Below, in pieces: positions 9,499-17,339 of a stretch of DNA of 64,000 nucleotides. This DNA comes from Roseateles_B sp041912595 (GTDB taxonomy: Bacteria > Pseudomonadota > Gammaproteobacteria > Burkholderiales > Burkholderiaceae_C), in assembly GCA_041912595.1 (NCBI GenBank), contig JAYRMR010000010.1:45262-109261 (forward strand), given 5' to 3'. Position 1 is the first letter of the stretch. Every line of letters starts with the position of its first letter. The translations under genes and the position numbers were made by a program. The notes under the pieces were generated by a model. The model made no database searches, was not told the origin of the DNA, and saw only the letters and a program-made list of their open reading frames with translations.

Positions 9499-10806
9499 TC
9501 AGTCCCCCTCGCGCCAGCGGAAGCGCCAGACGGCCAGGCCCACCAGCGCCACGGCGCTGCCCAGCAGCACCGCCACCGGCGGCCCCACGTCGGCGAGCGG
9601 CTGGCCGCGCCACAGCATGGCGTCCAGCCCGTCCACGGCCCAGCGCACCGGCACGAAGAGGGTGGCCTCCTGCATCCAGGCGGGGAAGACGAAGCTCGGC
9701 ACCCAGGCGCCACCCAGCATCACCATCAGCAGGGTCGCCATGATGGCCAGACCGCGCGTGGCCTCCGGGCTGCCGCCCACCGCGGCCAGGAAGAGGCCGA
9801 AGCCGGCGGTGAAGCAGGCATAGCTCAGCAGCAGCAGGACGGCGCCGGGCAGGCTGCCCTCGACCCGGAAGCCGAACATCAGCATGCCGGCCAGCAGCAC
9901 GGTCGCGAAGATGAGGAAGGCGATGAGGGCGGTGCTCGCGAAGTAGCTGCCCAGCACCGTGGCCTTGCTCAGCGGGGCCGCCCGCAGGCGCAGCCACAGG
10001 CCACTGCGGCGCATCACCAGCAGGCCCACCCCCAGCTCCACCCCGAGCATCAGCACGAACTGCACGCCCATGCCGGCGAACGAGTGCGCATAGCCGTTGT
10101 AGCCGGATTGCGAGCCGGTCACGGCCTGCTCCTGCGTCTCGAAGGGCGCGCCCAGGGTCGGGGACGGCGCGGAGGTGGCCGGGGCGGCCGAGGCGGCGGC
10201 GTCCTGCGGCAGGGGCGTCTGCAAGGCCTGCACCGAGCGCATCAGCGACTCGAGCTGGCCGCGGCGCTCGGCCGGCAGGCCCGCCTCGCCCTGCAGCTGC
10301 GCCTGCAGCGCCTCGATGCGCCGGCTGCCTTGCGCGCCGCCGAAGCCCTTGAACAGGACCTGCTGCATCACGTGCTGGGTCAGCAGGCCGCGCACCAGGC
10401 CCAGGGCCATGCGGTCCGAGGGGTCGTAGTAGAGCGGCAGCGCCGGCTTGGCGCCCACGAAGAGGGCGTTGCCGGCCTGCTCCGCGAACTGCGGCGGCAG
10501 GACGACGGCCACGGGCAGCTTGCCCGCCCGCACGCGCTGCAGGGCCTCCTCGCGCGAGAGGCGCTGCACGCGCAGCTGAGGGTCCGCGGCCAGGGCCTCG
10601 CCGATGGCCACGGCGGCCGGGCTGCGGTCCTCGTCCACCCAGCCCACGTTCACGTGGACCGGCTCCTTGCTGCCGCCCGCGCCTCCGAACAGCGAGCCGA
10701 AGAAGGTGGCGATGAGGATGGGCGCCAGCACGTGCAGCACCAGGGCCTTGCGATTGTTCAGGTAGAGGCGCAATTGGACTTGCAGCAGGGCCAACCAGGC
10801 GGTCAT
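9499..10806 (-). CDS. ABC-2 type transporter permease
   Basis: Membrane subunit (435 residues) of an ABC exporter. Topology is that of the YhhJ/YbhR type: one N-terminal helix (about 20-40), a large periplasmic domain (about 45-230) and five or six C-terminal helices from about residue 240. A low-complexity Ala/Ser/Pro linker is seen near residue 205. It lies 21 bases downstream of the ATPase gene on the same strand, so the two form one operon. The start ATG at 10806 has GGAGA upstream. The substrate cannot be told; relatives export drugs, lipids or polysaccharide precursors. Confidence 0.9.
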   Translation of the reverse strand: MTAWLALLQVQLRLYLNNRKALVLHVLAPILIATFFGSLFGGAGGSKEPVHVNVGWVDEDRSPAAVAIGEALAADPQLRVQRLSREEALQRVRAGKLPVAVVLPPQFAEQAGNALFVGAKPALPLYYDPSDRMALGLVRGLLTQHVMQQVLFKGFGGAQGSRRIEALQAQLQGEAGLPAERRGQLESLMRSVQALQTPLPQDAAASAAPATSAPSPTLGAPFETQEQAVTGSQSGYNGYAHSFAGMGVQFVLMLGVELGVGLLVMRRSGLWLRLRAAPLSKATVLGSYFASTALIAFLIFATVLLAGMLMFGFRVEGSLPGAVLLLLSYACFTAGFGLFLAAVGGSPEATRGLAIMATLLMVMLGGAWVPSFVFPAWMQEATLFVPVRWAVDGLDAMLWRGQPLADVGPPVAVLLGSAVALVGLAVWRFRWREGD

Positions 10807-10827
10807 GACAGGTCTCCGGTGAAGGGC

Positions 10828-11802
10828 TCAGTCGCGCAGGCGACGGCCGGTGAGATGCAGGAAGAGCTGCTCCAGGCTGGGACGGCGCGTGGCAAGCAGC
10901 TCCAGCCCGTAGCCGCGCTCGTGCAGGGCGATGACCAGCGCGGGGGCGACGGACATCTGCTCGAGGCCCACGCGCCAGGCGCAGCGGCGCTCGTCCGTGG
11001 CCTCGAACTGCAGCACGCCCGGCCGGCCGCCGAAGTCCAGCAGGTCCTGCGGCGCGAGCGGCCGGTTCAGCTGCACCGACAGCTCGGCCTTCAGCGGCAG
11101 CTGCTCGTGCAGCGCGGCGAGGGAGCCCTCCGCCATCACGCGCCCCTGGTCCAGGACGGTGAGGTGATCGCACAGGCGCTCCGCCTCCTCCATGTAGTGC
11201 GTGGTGTAGAGCAGCGCCTTGCCGGCGTCCCGCAGCTGCTCCAGCGCCTCGAAGATGGCATTGCGGCTCTGCGGATCGACGCCGGCGGTGGGCTCGTCGA
11301 GGAAGACGACGGCCGGGTCGTGCAGCAGCGCCACGGCGATGTGCAGCCGCCGCTTCATGCCGCCGCTGAAGGTGTCCACGCGCGAGCCGGCCTGGGGCTG
11401 GAGGCCGGCCAGGTCGAGCGCGGACGCCACCGCGTGGTCCAGCGCGCGACCGCGCAGGCCGTACAGCGCGCCGAAGCAGCGCAGGTTCTGCGCCGCGGTG
11501 AGCGTCTCGTGCAGGGCCAGCTCCTGCGGCACCAGGCCGATGCGGGCCTTGACGGCCTGGGCATCGCCGGCGAGCCGCTCCCCCAGCACCCGCACCTCGC
11601 CGGCATCGGGCGGCAGCAGGCCGGCCAGCATGGCGACGGTGGTGCTCTTGCCGGCGCCGTTCGGGCCCAGGAGCCCGCGGATCTGCCCCGCGGGCAGGGT
11701 CAGGTCGATGCCCTGCACCACCTCGTGCGCGCCGTAGCGCTTGCGCAGGCCCCTCGCCTGCAAGACGGCGCCCTGCGGCGCCGGGTCCTGCGATGTGTCC
11801 AT
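10828..11802 (-). CDS. ABC transporter ATP-binding protein (drug/Na export type)
   Basis: ATPase of 324 residues that energises the neighbouring ABC-2 permease. Walker A is GLLGPNGAGKSTTVAML (about 43-59), the signature is TFSGGMKRRL (about 139-148) and Walker B is VVFLDEPTAGVDP (about 164-176); the switch His lies in TTHYMEEAE. The C-terminal 80 residues are the extension usual for DrrA/YbhF-type exporters. The start ATG at 11802 has GGAGCGAGGG just upstream. It is divergent from the peptide-binding protein operon. Confidence 0.93.
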   Translation of the reverse strand: MDTSQDPAPQGAVLQARGLRKRYGAHEVVQGIDLTLPAGQIRGLLGPNGAGKSTTVAMLAGLLPPDAGEVRVLGERLAGDAQAVKARIGLVPQELALHETLTAAQNLRCFGALYGLRGRALDHAVASALDLAGLQPQAGSRVDTFSGGMKRRLHIAVALLHDPAVVFLDEPTAGVDPQSRNAIFEALEQLRDAGKALLYTTHYMEEAERLCDHLTVLDQGRVMAEGSLAALHEQLPLKAELSVQLNRPLAPQDLLDFGGRPGVLQFEATDERRCAWRVGLEQMSVAPALVIALHERGYGLELLATRRPSLEQLFLHLTGRRLRD

Positions 11803-12013
11803 CCCTCGCTCCTGCGGCCCTCCGATGGCCGCTGTGCCGGCAGTCTAGGGAATCCGGCGCGGCTCGCACCCCGGGCGTTGCCGGATCGACAGCCGCGCCG
11901 CCGAGTCGACAGCCGGGCGGCCCCAGTGGCGCCACGGCGCCGCGACGTTCTTCCCCGGGCACTTGCGCGCACAATGCAGCCGTCGCCACCGCCACCCTGA
12001 ATCCGCCCTGCCG

Positions 12014-13663
12014 ATGCCCCGCCCCGGACTGCCCGCCTCCCCCGCTCCCCGCCTGCGCGCCGGGGTCCTGGGCCTCCTGGCCGCGCTCGGGTCCCTGCCG
12101 GCCGCCGCGCCGGCACACGCCGAGGTGCCGGCACACGCCGAGGCGCCCGGCAAGCCCATCGTCTACTGCAGCGAGGCCAGCCCCGAGGGCTTCGATCCCG
12201 GCCTGTGGGACAGCACCAGCACCAACAACGCCGTGCGCCAGCTCTTCCAGGGCCTGCTCGGCTTCGAGCGCGGCGGCACGGTGCTGGTGCCGCGCCTCGC
12301 GGAGCGCTGGACGGTGTCGCCGGATGCCCGCGTCTTCACCTTCACGCTGCGCCGCGGGGTGAAGTTCCACCAGCGCGCCTGGTTCACGCCGAGCCGCGAG
12401 CTCAACGCCGACGACGTGCTCTTCACCTTCGGCCGTTTCCTCGACCCGGCGCATCCCTTCAACCGGGCGCTGCCCGGCAACTTCATCTACCCCAACAACC
12501 TGGGCCTGGCGAAGCTCGTGCAGACGCTGGAGAAGCTGGACGAGCACACCGTGCGCTTCACCCTGCGCGAGCCCAACGTGGTCTTCCTCAGCTGGTTCGC
12601 CATGCCCTTCGCCGGCATCCATTCGGCGGAGTACGCGCAGCAGCTGCTGCAGCGCGGCGAGCCGCACCGGCTCAACAGCGCGCCGGTGGGCACCGGCCCC
12701 TTCGCCTTCCGCCGCTACGACAAGGACGACGTCCTGCGCCTGGAAGCGAATCCCGACTACTGGGCCGGCCCGGTGCGCACGCCCAAGCTCATCTTCGCCA
12801 TCGCCCGCGAGCCCAATGTGCGCGTGCAGAAGCTGCTGGCCGGCGAGTGCCAGGTGAGCTCGCCGGCGCGGGACATCGACGTGCCGGTGCTCGCGAAGCG
12901 CGCGGACATCCGGCTGCTGCAGGTCCAGGCCCTGAACATCAGCTACCTGAGCTTCAACCTGGCCCGCGCGCCGACGAATGTGCGCGCGGTGCGCGAGGCG
13001 CTGGACATCGCCATCGACCGCCCCGCGCTCTTCAAGGTGCTGTTCCCCCGGGGCGACGCCACGCCGGCAGTGAGCGCCTTCCCGCCGGCCATCCCGGGCT
13101 TCGACCGCAGCCTGCGCAACGAGTACGACCCCGCCCGCGCACGCCGTCTGCTCGCCGAGGCGGGCTACCCGGACGGCTTCGCCCTGGACCTCTGGGCCCT
13201 GCCCATCGCCCGCCCGACCAACCCGAACGGCCTGCTGCTGGCGCAGATGATCCAGCAGGACTGGGCACGCATCGGCGTGCGGGCCCGCATCAAGACCTAC
13301 GAGTGGGGTGAGTACCTCAAGCGCGCCAACAAGGGCGAGCACGACGTCTACATGAGCGGCTGGAGCGGCGAGAGCGGCGACGCCGACGAATTCCTCACGC
13401 CCAACCTCAGCTGCGCGGCCAACCGCAGCGGCGTGAAGTTCTGCAACGCCGAGTTCGAACGCCTGATCGACACCGCCCGCGCCACGCCCGACGCCGCCCG
13501 CCGCGCGGCGCTGTACGTCGAGGCGCAGCGCATCTTCCACCGCGAGCGGCCGTGGATCCCCTTCGCGCACTCCACGCTCTACCTGCCCGTGCGGTCGGAC
13601 GTGAAGGGCTTCGTGATCAACCCCAACGGCGGCGTCGAGTTCGAGAAGGTCTGGCGCGAATGA
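12014..13663 (+). CDS. ABC transporter substrate-binding protein, family 5 (peptide-binding, DppA/MppA type)
   Basis: Periplasmic peptide-binding protein of 549 residues. A signal peptide spans about residues 1-37. Just after it an 18-base in-frame duplication repeats AHAEVP. The SBP_bac_5 fold covers the rest, including the hallmark region RGVKFHQRAWFTPSRELNAD at about 117-136. Its stop overlaps the ATG of the dipeptidase gene (ATGA), so the two are translationally coupled. Because DppB/DppC-type permeases lie 7 kb upstream with an amidase, it may serve that transporter and carry murein peptides. The pairing is inference; no permease adjoins this gene. Confidence 0.92.
   Translation: MPRPGLPASPAPRLRAGVLGLLAALGSLPAAAPAHAEVPAHAEAPGKPIVYCSEASPEGFDPGLWDSTSTNNAVRQLFQGLLGFERGGTVLVPRLAERWTVSPDARVFTFTLRRGVKFHQRAWFTPSRELNADDVLFTFGRFLDPAHPFNRALPGNFIYPNNLGLAKLVQTLEKLDEHTVRFTLREPNVVFLSWFAMPFAGIHSAEYAQQLLQRGEPHRLNSAPVGTGPFAFRRYDKDDVLRLEANPDYWAGPVRTPKLIFAIAREPNVRVQKLLAGECQVSSPARDIDVPVLAKRADIRLLQVQALNISYLSFNLARAPTNVRAVREALDIAIDRPALFKVLFPRGDATPAVSAFPPAIPGFDRSLRNEYDPARARRLLAEAGYPDGFALDLWALPIARPTNPNGLLLAQMIQQDWARIGVRARIKTYEWGEYLKRANKGEHDVYMSGWSGESGDADEFLTPNLSCAANRSGVKFCNAEFERLIDTARATPDAARRAALYVEAQRIFHRERPWIPFAHSTLYLPVRSDVKGFVINPNGGVEFEKVWRE
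12109..12144 (+). repeat. 18-base in-frame tandem duplication at the signal-peptide junction
   Basis: GCCGGCACACGCCGAGGT is repeated (12109-12126, 12127-12144; only the last base differs). It duplicates the AxA-like cleavage region of the peptide-binding protein, so two signal-peptidase sites may exist. Confidence 0.9.
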
Positions 13664-14280
13664 CCCTGCCCATGCCCCTGATCGCGTGCGAGGACATCGC
13701 CGCGCACCCCGACTTCCAGTCCTTGCGCGGCGTCCCCGAGATCGACCTCGACCTGCGCTACGCCACGCCGGACAACTTCGTGAGCCGTGACGTCTACGGC
13801 CCGCTCGACTGCGCCTACCTGCGCCGTGACGCGGCCGCCGGCCTGCAGCGCGCGGCGGCCTGGCTGCAGCGCCACCGGGCCGGCTGGCGGATCCGCGTCT
13901 TCGATGCCCTGCGGCCGCAGCGCGTGCAGGAAGCGCTCTATGCCGAGCTCGCGGGCACGCCGCTGGCGCTGTACCTGGCGCATCCCGAGGCCGGCTCGCT
14001 GCACTCCTTCGGCGTGGCCGTCGATGCGGGGCTGCTGGACGCCGACGGGCGCGAGCTGGACATGGGATCGGGCTTCGACGAGATGTGCCTGCTGTCCCAC
14101 CCCGACCACGAGGCGGAGCATCTGGCGCAGGGCCTGCTCACCGCACAGCAGCTGAGCCACCGCGGCTGGCTGCGCGCGGCGATGCGGGCCGGCGGCTTCC
14201 ACACCATCACGACCGAGTGGTGGCATTTCGAGTTCGGCGATCGCGAGCAGGCCCGCGCGACGCTGCCCCGCGTCCTGTGA
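13660..14280 (+). CDS. ddpX: D-alanyl-D-alanine dipeptidase (DdpX/VanX family)
   Basis: Hydrolyses D-Ala-D-Ala released from or destined for the cell wall. The 206 residues contain the complete zinc site: His115 and Asp122 in SLHSFGVAVD, Glu186 and His189 in EWWHFEF, and Arg85 of the DALRP motif. No signal peptide is seen, so it acts in the cytoplasm, as E. coli DdpX does. The ATG at 13660 overlaps the upstream stop by four bases. In E. coli, ddpX precedes the ddpABCDF dipeptide transporter genes; here it follows a binding-protein gene, which supports D-Ala-D-Ala or murein peptide catabolism. Confidence 0.92.
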   Translation: MTLPMPLIACEDIAAHPDFQSLRGVPEIDLDLRYATPDNFVSRDVYGPLDCAYLRRDAAAGLQRAAAWLQRHRAGWRIRVFDALRPQRVQEALYAELAGTPLALYLAHPEAGSLHSFGVAVDAGLLDADGRELDMGSGFDEMCLLSHPDHEAEHLAQGLLTAQQLSHRGWLRAAMRAGGFHTITTEWWHFEFGDREQARATLPRVL

Positions 14281-14299
14281 CGCCCACCAGGAGCCCCGC

Positions 14300-15337
14300 A
14301 TGGACCGACGCCATTTCCTGCAGACCGCGCCGCTGGGCGCCCTCGCCGCCACGGGCGGCAGCGCTGCCGCGGCCGGGCGAGCGCCCCTGCTGCGCCCGCG
14401 CCGCCTGCAGCCGGGTGACACGATCGGCCTCATCAGCCCGGCCAACGCCAGCTTCGAGCGGGAGCCCGTGGCCCTCGCCACCGAGGCGCTGCAGACCCTG
14501 GGCCTGCGGGTGCAGCTGGGGCCGCATGCCCTCTCGCGGCGCGGGCAGTTCGGCGGCACGGACGCCGAGCGGGCCGAGGACATCCACCGCTTTTTCGCCG
14601 ATGACGGCATCGCCGGCCTGCTCGCGCTCACGGGCGGCTCGGGCTGCGCGCGCATCGTCGATCGCCTGGACTACGGGCTGATCCGGTCGCACCCCAAGTT
14701 CTTCGGCGGCTTCTCCGACGTCACCTGCCTCATCAACGCCATCCACGGCCAGACGGGGCTCGTCACCTTCCATGCGCCCTTCGCGGGTTCGACCTGGACG
14801 GACTTCACCACCCGCCACTTCCGCGCGCTCGTGATGGCGGGCGAGGCGCCCCTGCTGCAGAACCCGCGCGGTGAGCAGGGCGGTGACCTCGTCCAGGCCC
14901 ATGACCGCGCCTGGACCGTGCGCGGCGGCCGCGCGCGCGGGCGGCTGATCGGCGGCAACCTGGCCGTGCTCAGCGCCATGGCGGGCTCGGCCTACTTTCC
15001 GGACTTCGACGGCGCGGTGCTCTTCCTGGAAGACATCAACGAGTACATCTACCGCGTGGACCGCATGCTGGCCACACTGCGCCTGGCCGGTGCCTTCCGG
15101 CGACTGGCGGGCGTGGTGCTGGGCCAGTTCACGAAGTGCGAGCCGGGCGACGGCAACTACGGCACGCTGACGCTGGACGAGGTCTTCGAGGACTACTTCG
15201 GCGGGCTGGGCGTGCCGGTCTACCGCGGCGCGATGATCGGCCACATCCCGCGCAAGTTCACGCTGCCGCTCGGCGCCGAGGCCGAGATCGACGCCGACGC
15301 CTGCACGCTGCGCCTGCTGGAGCCCGCCGTCCGCTGA
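14300..15337 (+). CDS. ldcA: LD-carboxypeptidase (peptidase family S66) with Tat-like signal
   Basis: Removes the terminal D-Ala from murein tetrapeptides. Family S66 catalytic residues are visible: Ser139 in GGFSDVT, Glu244 in LFLEDINEY and His315 in IGHIPRKFTLP. Length is 345 residues. Unusually, the protein begins MDRRHFLQTAPLGALAATGG, a twin-arginine-like export signal, whereas the E. coli enzyme is cytoplasmic; this version may act in the periplasm on peptides before import. It follows ddpX by 19 bases with AGGAG as ribosome-binding site, and closes the binding protein-dipeptidase-carboxypeptidase operon. Confidence 0.92.
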   Translation: MDRRHFLQTAPLGALAATGGSAAAAGRAPLLRPRRLQPGDTIGLISPANASFEREPVALATEALQTLGLRVQLGPHALSRRGQFGGTDAERAEDIHRFFADDGIAGLLALTGGSGCARIVDRLDYGLIRSHPKFFGGFSDVTCLINAIHGQTGLVTFHAPFAGSTWTDFTTRHFRALVMAGEAPLLQNPRGEQGGDLVQAHDRAWTVRGGRARGRLIGGNLAVLSAMAGSAYFPDFDGAVLFLEDINEYIYRVDRMLATLRLAGAFRRLAGVVLGQFTKCEPGDGNYGTLTLDEVFEDYFGGLGVPVYRGAMIGHIPRKFTLPLGAEAEIDADACTLRLLEPAVR

Positions 15338-15338
15338 G

Positions 15339-15368
15339 CCCCGCCCGCTCAGTCCCCCGCCCGCTCAG
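15339..15368. repeat. Direct repeat CCCCGCCCGCTCAG covering a stop codon
   Basis: Two perfect 14-base copies at 15339-15352 and 15355-15368 between the convergent genes. The second copy contains the stop codon (tca, 15365-15367) of the minus-strand gene. Confidence 0.9.
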
Positions 15369-16222
15369 CGGCAGGGCGCGACCGGCAGGCCGTAGGGCAG
15401 CAGGAGGTCCGCCGTGGCGCCGCTGCGGCACAGCTGGGTCAGCGCGCGGTCGAAGGCCTGGTGATCCGCCGGCTTCAGGCGCTGCCGACTCAGGCCGAAG
15501 TGGTAGCTCAGCTGGCGCACGACGCCGGCCGACTGCAGCGGCGCCAGGGTCTCGTTCTGCAGCAGCGTGAGCGCGGTGCTCTCGTTGACGAGCGCCAGCC
15601 CGTCCGGGCCATAGGCGCCCTGGCCCAGGCGGCGCAGCACGGTGAGGTTGTCGGGCTCGACCCGGACATCGACCTCCAGCCCCTGGGTCAGCTCCTGCAG
15701 CAGCTGGGCGGTGCCCGACGGTCCGTAGGCGGCCACGGTATGACCGACCAGGCTGCGCGGCCCCTTGTAGACGAAGACCTGCCCGCTGCGCGCGAACAGG
15801 GCATAACGCGCCATCAGCACGGGGCGCGTGACATGGAAGAAGCGGCGGCGCTCGGCGATGTCGGCCACGGTGAAGAGGCCGTCCGCCTCGCCCTGCTCGG
15901 CACGTGCCAGCGCCTGGCGCCAGGACAGGAAGCGCACCTCGCAGCGCCATTTCAGCTCCGCGCACACCGCCTGCAGCACGGCCACCATGGGGCCGGCGGG
16001 CTCGCCCTGCTCGCGGTAGGTGTAGGGCGGGCGGTCCTGGGTGTAGAACATGCGGATGGGCGTGGCGGCGCTCGCCCCGCCCGCGCCGCCGGCGAGCAGC
16101 GCCGCCAGGGTCACCAGAAGGGGTCCCACGAGGCGCCCCCCACGGCGCGCGGCCACGCCCGGCTCACGGCCCGCCGTCCTGCGGCCGCCGTGCGGTGCCT
16201 GCCTCCTGCTGATCACCTCCAT
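15365..16222 (-). CDS. Periplasmic family 3 solute-binding-like protein
   Basis: Exported protein of 285 residues with the type-2 periplasmic binding fold of amino-acid binding proteins (SBP_bac_3). A signal peptide ends near GASAA (about residue 52). The N-terminal lobe shows the usual PPYTYREQGEPAGPMV and LSWRQALARAEQGEADGLF blocks. I prefer the ATG at 16222, preceded by AGGGTGA, to the GTG at 16258. It has no transporter gene beside it and a paralogue of the same layout directly upstream, so it may be an orphan sensor or scavenging protein rather than part of an ABC importer. Confidence 0.85.
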   Translation of the reverse strand: MEVISRRQAPHGGRRTAGREPGVAARRGGRLVGPLLVTLAALLAGGAGGASAATPIRMFYTQDRPPYTYREQGEPAGPMVAVLQAVCAELKWRCEVRFLSWRQALARAEQGEADGLFTVADIAERRRFFHVTRPVLMARYALFARSGQVFVYKGPRSLVGHTVAAYGPSGTAQLLQELTQGLEVDVRVEPDNLTVLRRLGQGAYGPDGLALVNESTALTLLQNETLAPLQSAGVVRQLSYHFGLSRQRLKPADHQAFDRALTQLCRSGATADLLLPYGLPVAPCR

Positions 16223-16378
16223 CCGGTCACCCTGCCTCGCCTGCTTCACGTGCCTCACGTGTCAAGGGCGCCGAGCATAGCGGGCCAGCGACGACACGCG
16301 GCTGACACCGCAGCGAAGCACTCGGATGTGCAGCCGATGCGAGACAGTGCCGGCCGGGCCGGCGGCCCGCCCACACCG

Positions 16379-17188
16379 TCAGCGCGGCTGCAGGGCGCAG
16401 GCCGACGCCGGCACCATGTAGGGGCGCAGCAGCGCGGCGGTGCGCCCCTGCCGGCACTGGCGCTGCAGGGCGTCCTCGAACTGTTCGAAGTCCGCCTGCG
16501 TCCAGCGGGCGCGCACCAGGCCAAAGCCATAGGTGAACTCGCGGACCGAGCCCGCCATCTGCAGGCCCTGGAGGCGCTCCTGCTTGAGCAGCCACAGCGC
16601 CACGCTCTCGTTGATGAAGGCCAGGCCCTGCTCGCCATAGCGGCCATGGCCCAGCTTGCGCAGCACGGTGCTGTTGTCCGGCTCGGTGTGGATGACGAGG
16701 CCGGGCAGCTCGCGGGTGAGTTCCGCCAGGGCCGAGGAGGTGCCCGAGGGCCCGTAGACGCCGATCTCGCGGCCCTTCAGACTGGCCGGCCCCTGGTAGA
16801 CGTAGCTCTGGCCGCTGCGCGAGAACAGGGCGTAGCGGGCATCGATGACGGGGCTGGTGAAGAGGAACAGCGGCTCACGCTCGGCCGTCTGGAGCAGCGG
16901 GAAGATGCCGTCGACGCGTCCGGCCTCGGCATCGGCATAGGCGCGCCGCCAGGGCAGCAGCTGGATGTCACAGCGCCAGCGGAGCTGCTCGCACACGGCG
17001 CGCAGCACATCCACCAGCGGGCCCGTCGCCTTCCCCTGGCGCTCGACGACGTAGGGCGGCAGCGCCTCGGTGACGAAGCGGCGCGGCTCCGGGGCGGCCG
17101 GCAACGGCCCGGCCGTCGACACCGCCGGGGCCAGGCCCATCACGGCGGACACGATCCAGGCGGCGGCAAGGCAGTGGGGGAGTCGCAT
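16379..17188 (-). CDS. Periplasmic family 3 solute-binding-like protein (tandem paralogue)
   Basis: A 269-residue paralogue of the gene downstream. Shared blocks are the pattern LPWRRAYADAEAGRVDGIF, RYALFSRSGQSYVYQGPASL, YGPSGTSSALAELT and EPDNSTVLRKLG. The signal peptide runs to about residue 26. The ATG at 17188 lies six bases after a TATGCT hexamer and lacks a Shine-Dalgarno, so it may be read from a leaderless transcript. The pair arose by tandem duplication; the divergence of the sequences shows this is not recent. No ABC permease or ATPase is nearby. Confidence 0.85.
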   Translation of the reverse strand: MRLPHCLAAAWIVSAVMGLAPAVSTAGPLPAAPEPRRFVTEALPPYVVERQGKATGPLVDVLRAVCEQLRWRCDIQLLPWRRAYADAEAGRVDGIFPLLQTAEREPLFLFTSPVIDARYALFSRSGQSYVYQGPASLKGREIGVYGPSGTSSALAELTRELPGLVIHTEPDNSTVLRKLGHGRYGEQGLAFINESVALWLLKQERLQGLQMAGSVREFTYGFGLVRARWTQADFEQFEDALQRQCRQGRTAALLRPYMVPASACALQPR

Positions 17189-17339
17189 GTGGCAAGCATA
17201 TCGGAGCCCCGGGCGACGGCGCCCTTCGCGCCTTGCGGGCGGCTGCCCCACGTCAAGGCCGCGCCACAGACCTCCCCGGAACCGGGGCACTGAGATCGCA
17301 CTGAGATGGCCCTGAGGCCGCGGGAACGGGCAGCGGGGA

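Noticed and set aside
11886..11915. Direct repeat TCGACAGCCG at 11886 and 11906 as an operator
   Set aside because: Two copies 20 bases apart in GC-rich sequence between divergent genes are not enough to claim a site.
9467..13570. A very long open frame on the minus strand spanning the exporter ATPase gene and beyond
   Set aside because: It has no start-to-stop protein logic, crosses well-supported genes on both strands, and reflects high-GC antisense frames lacking stops.
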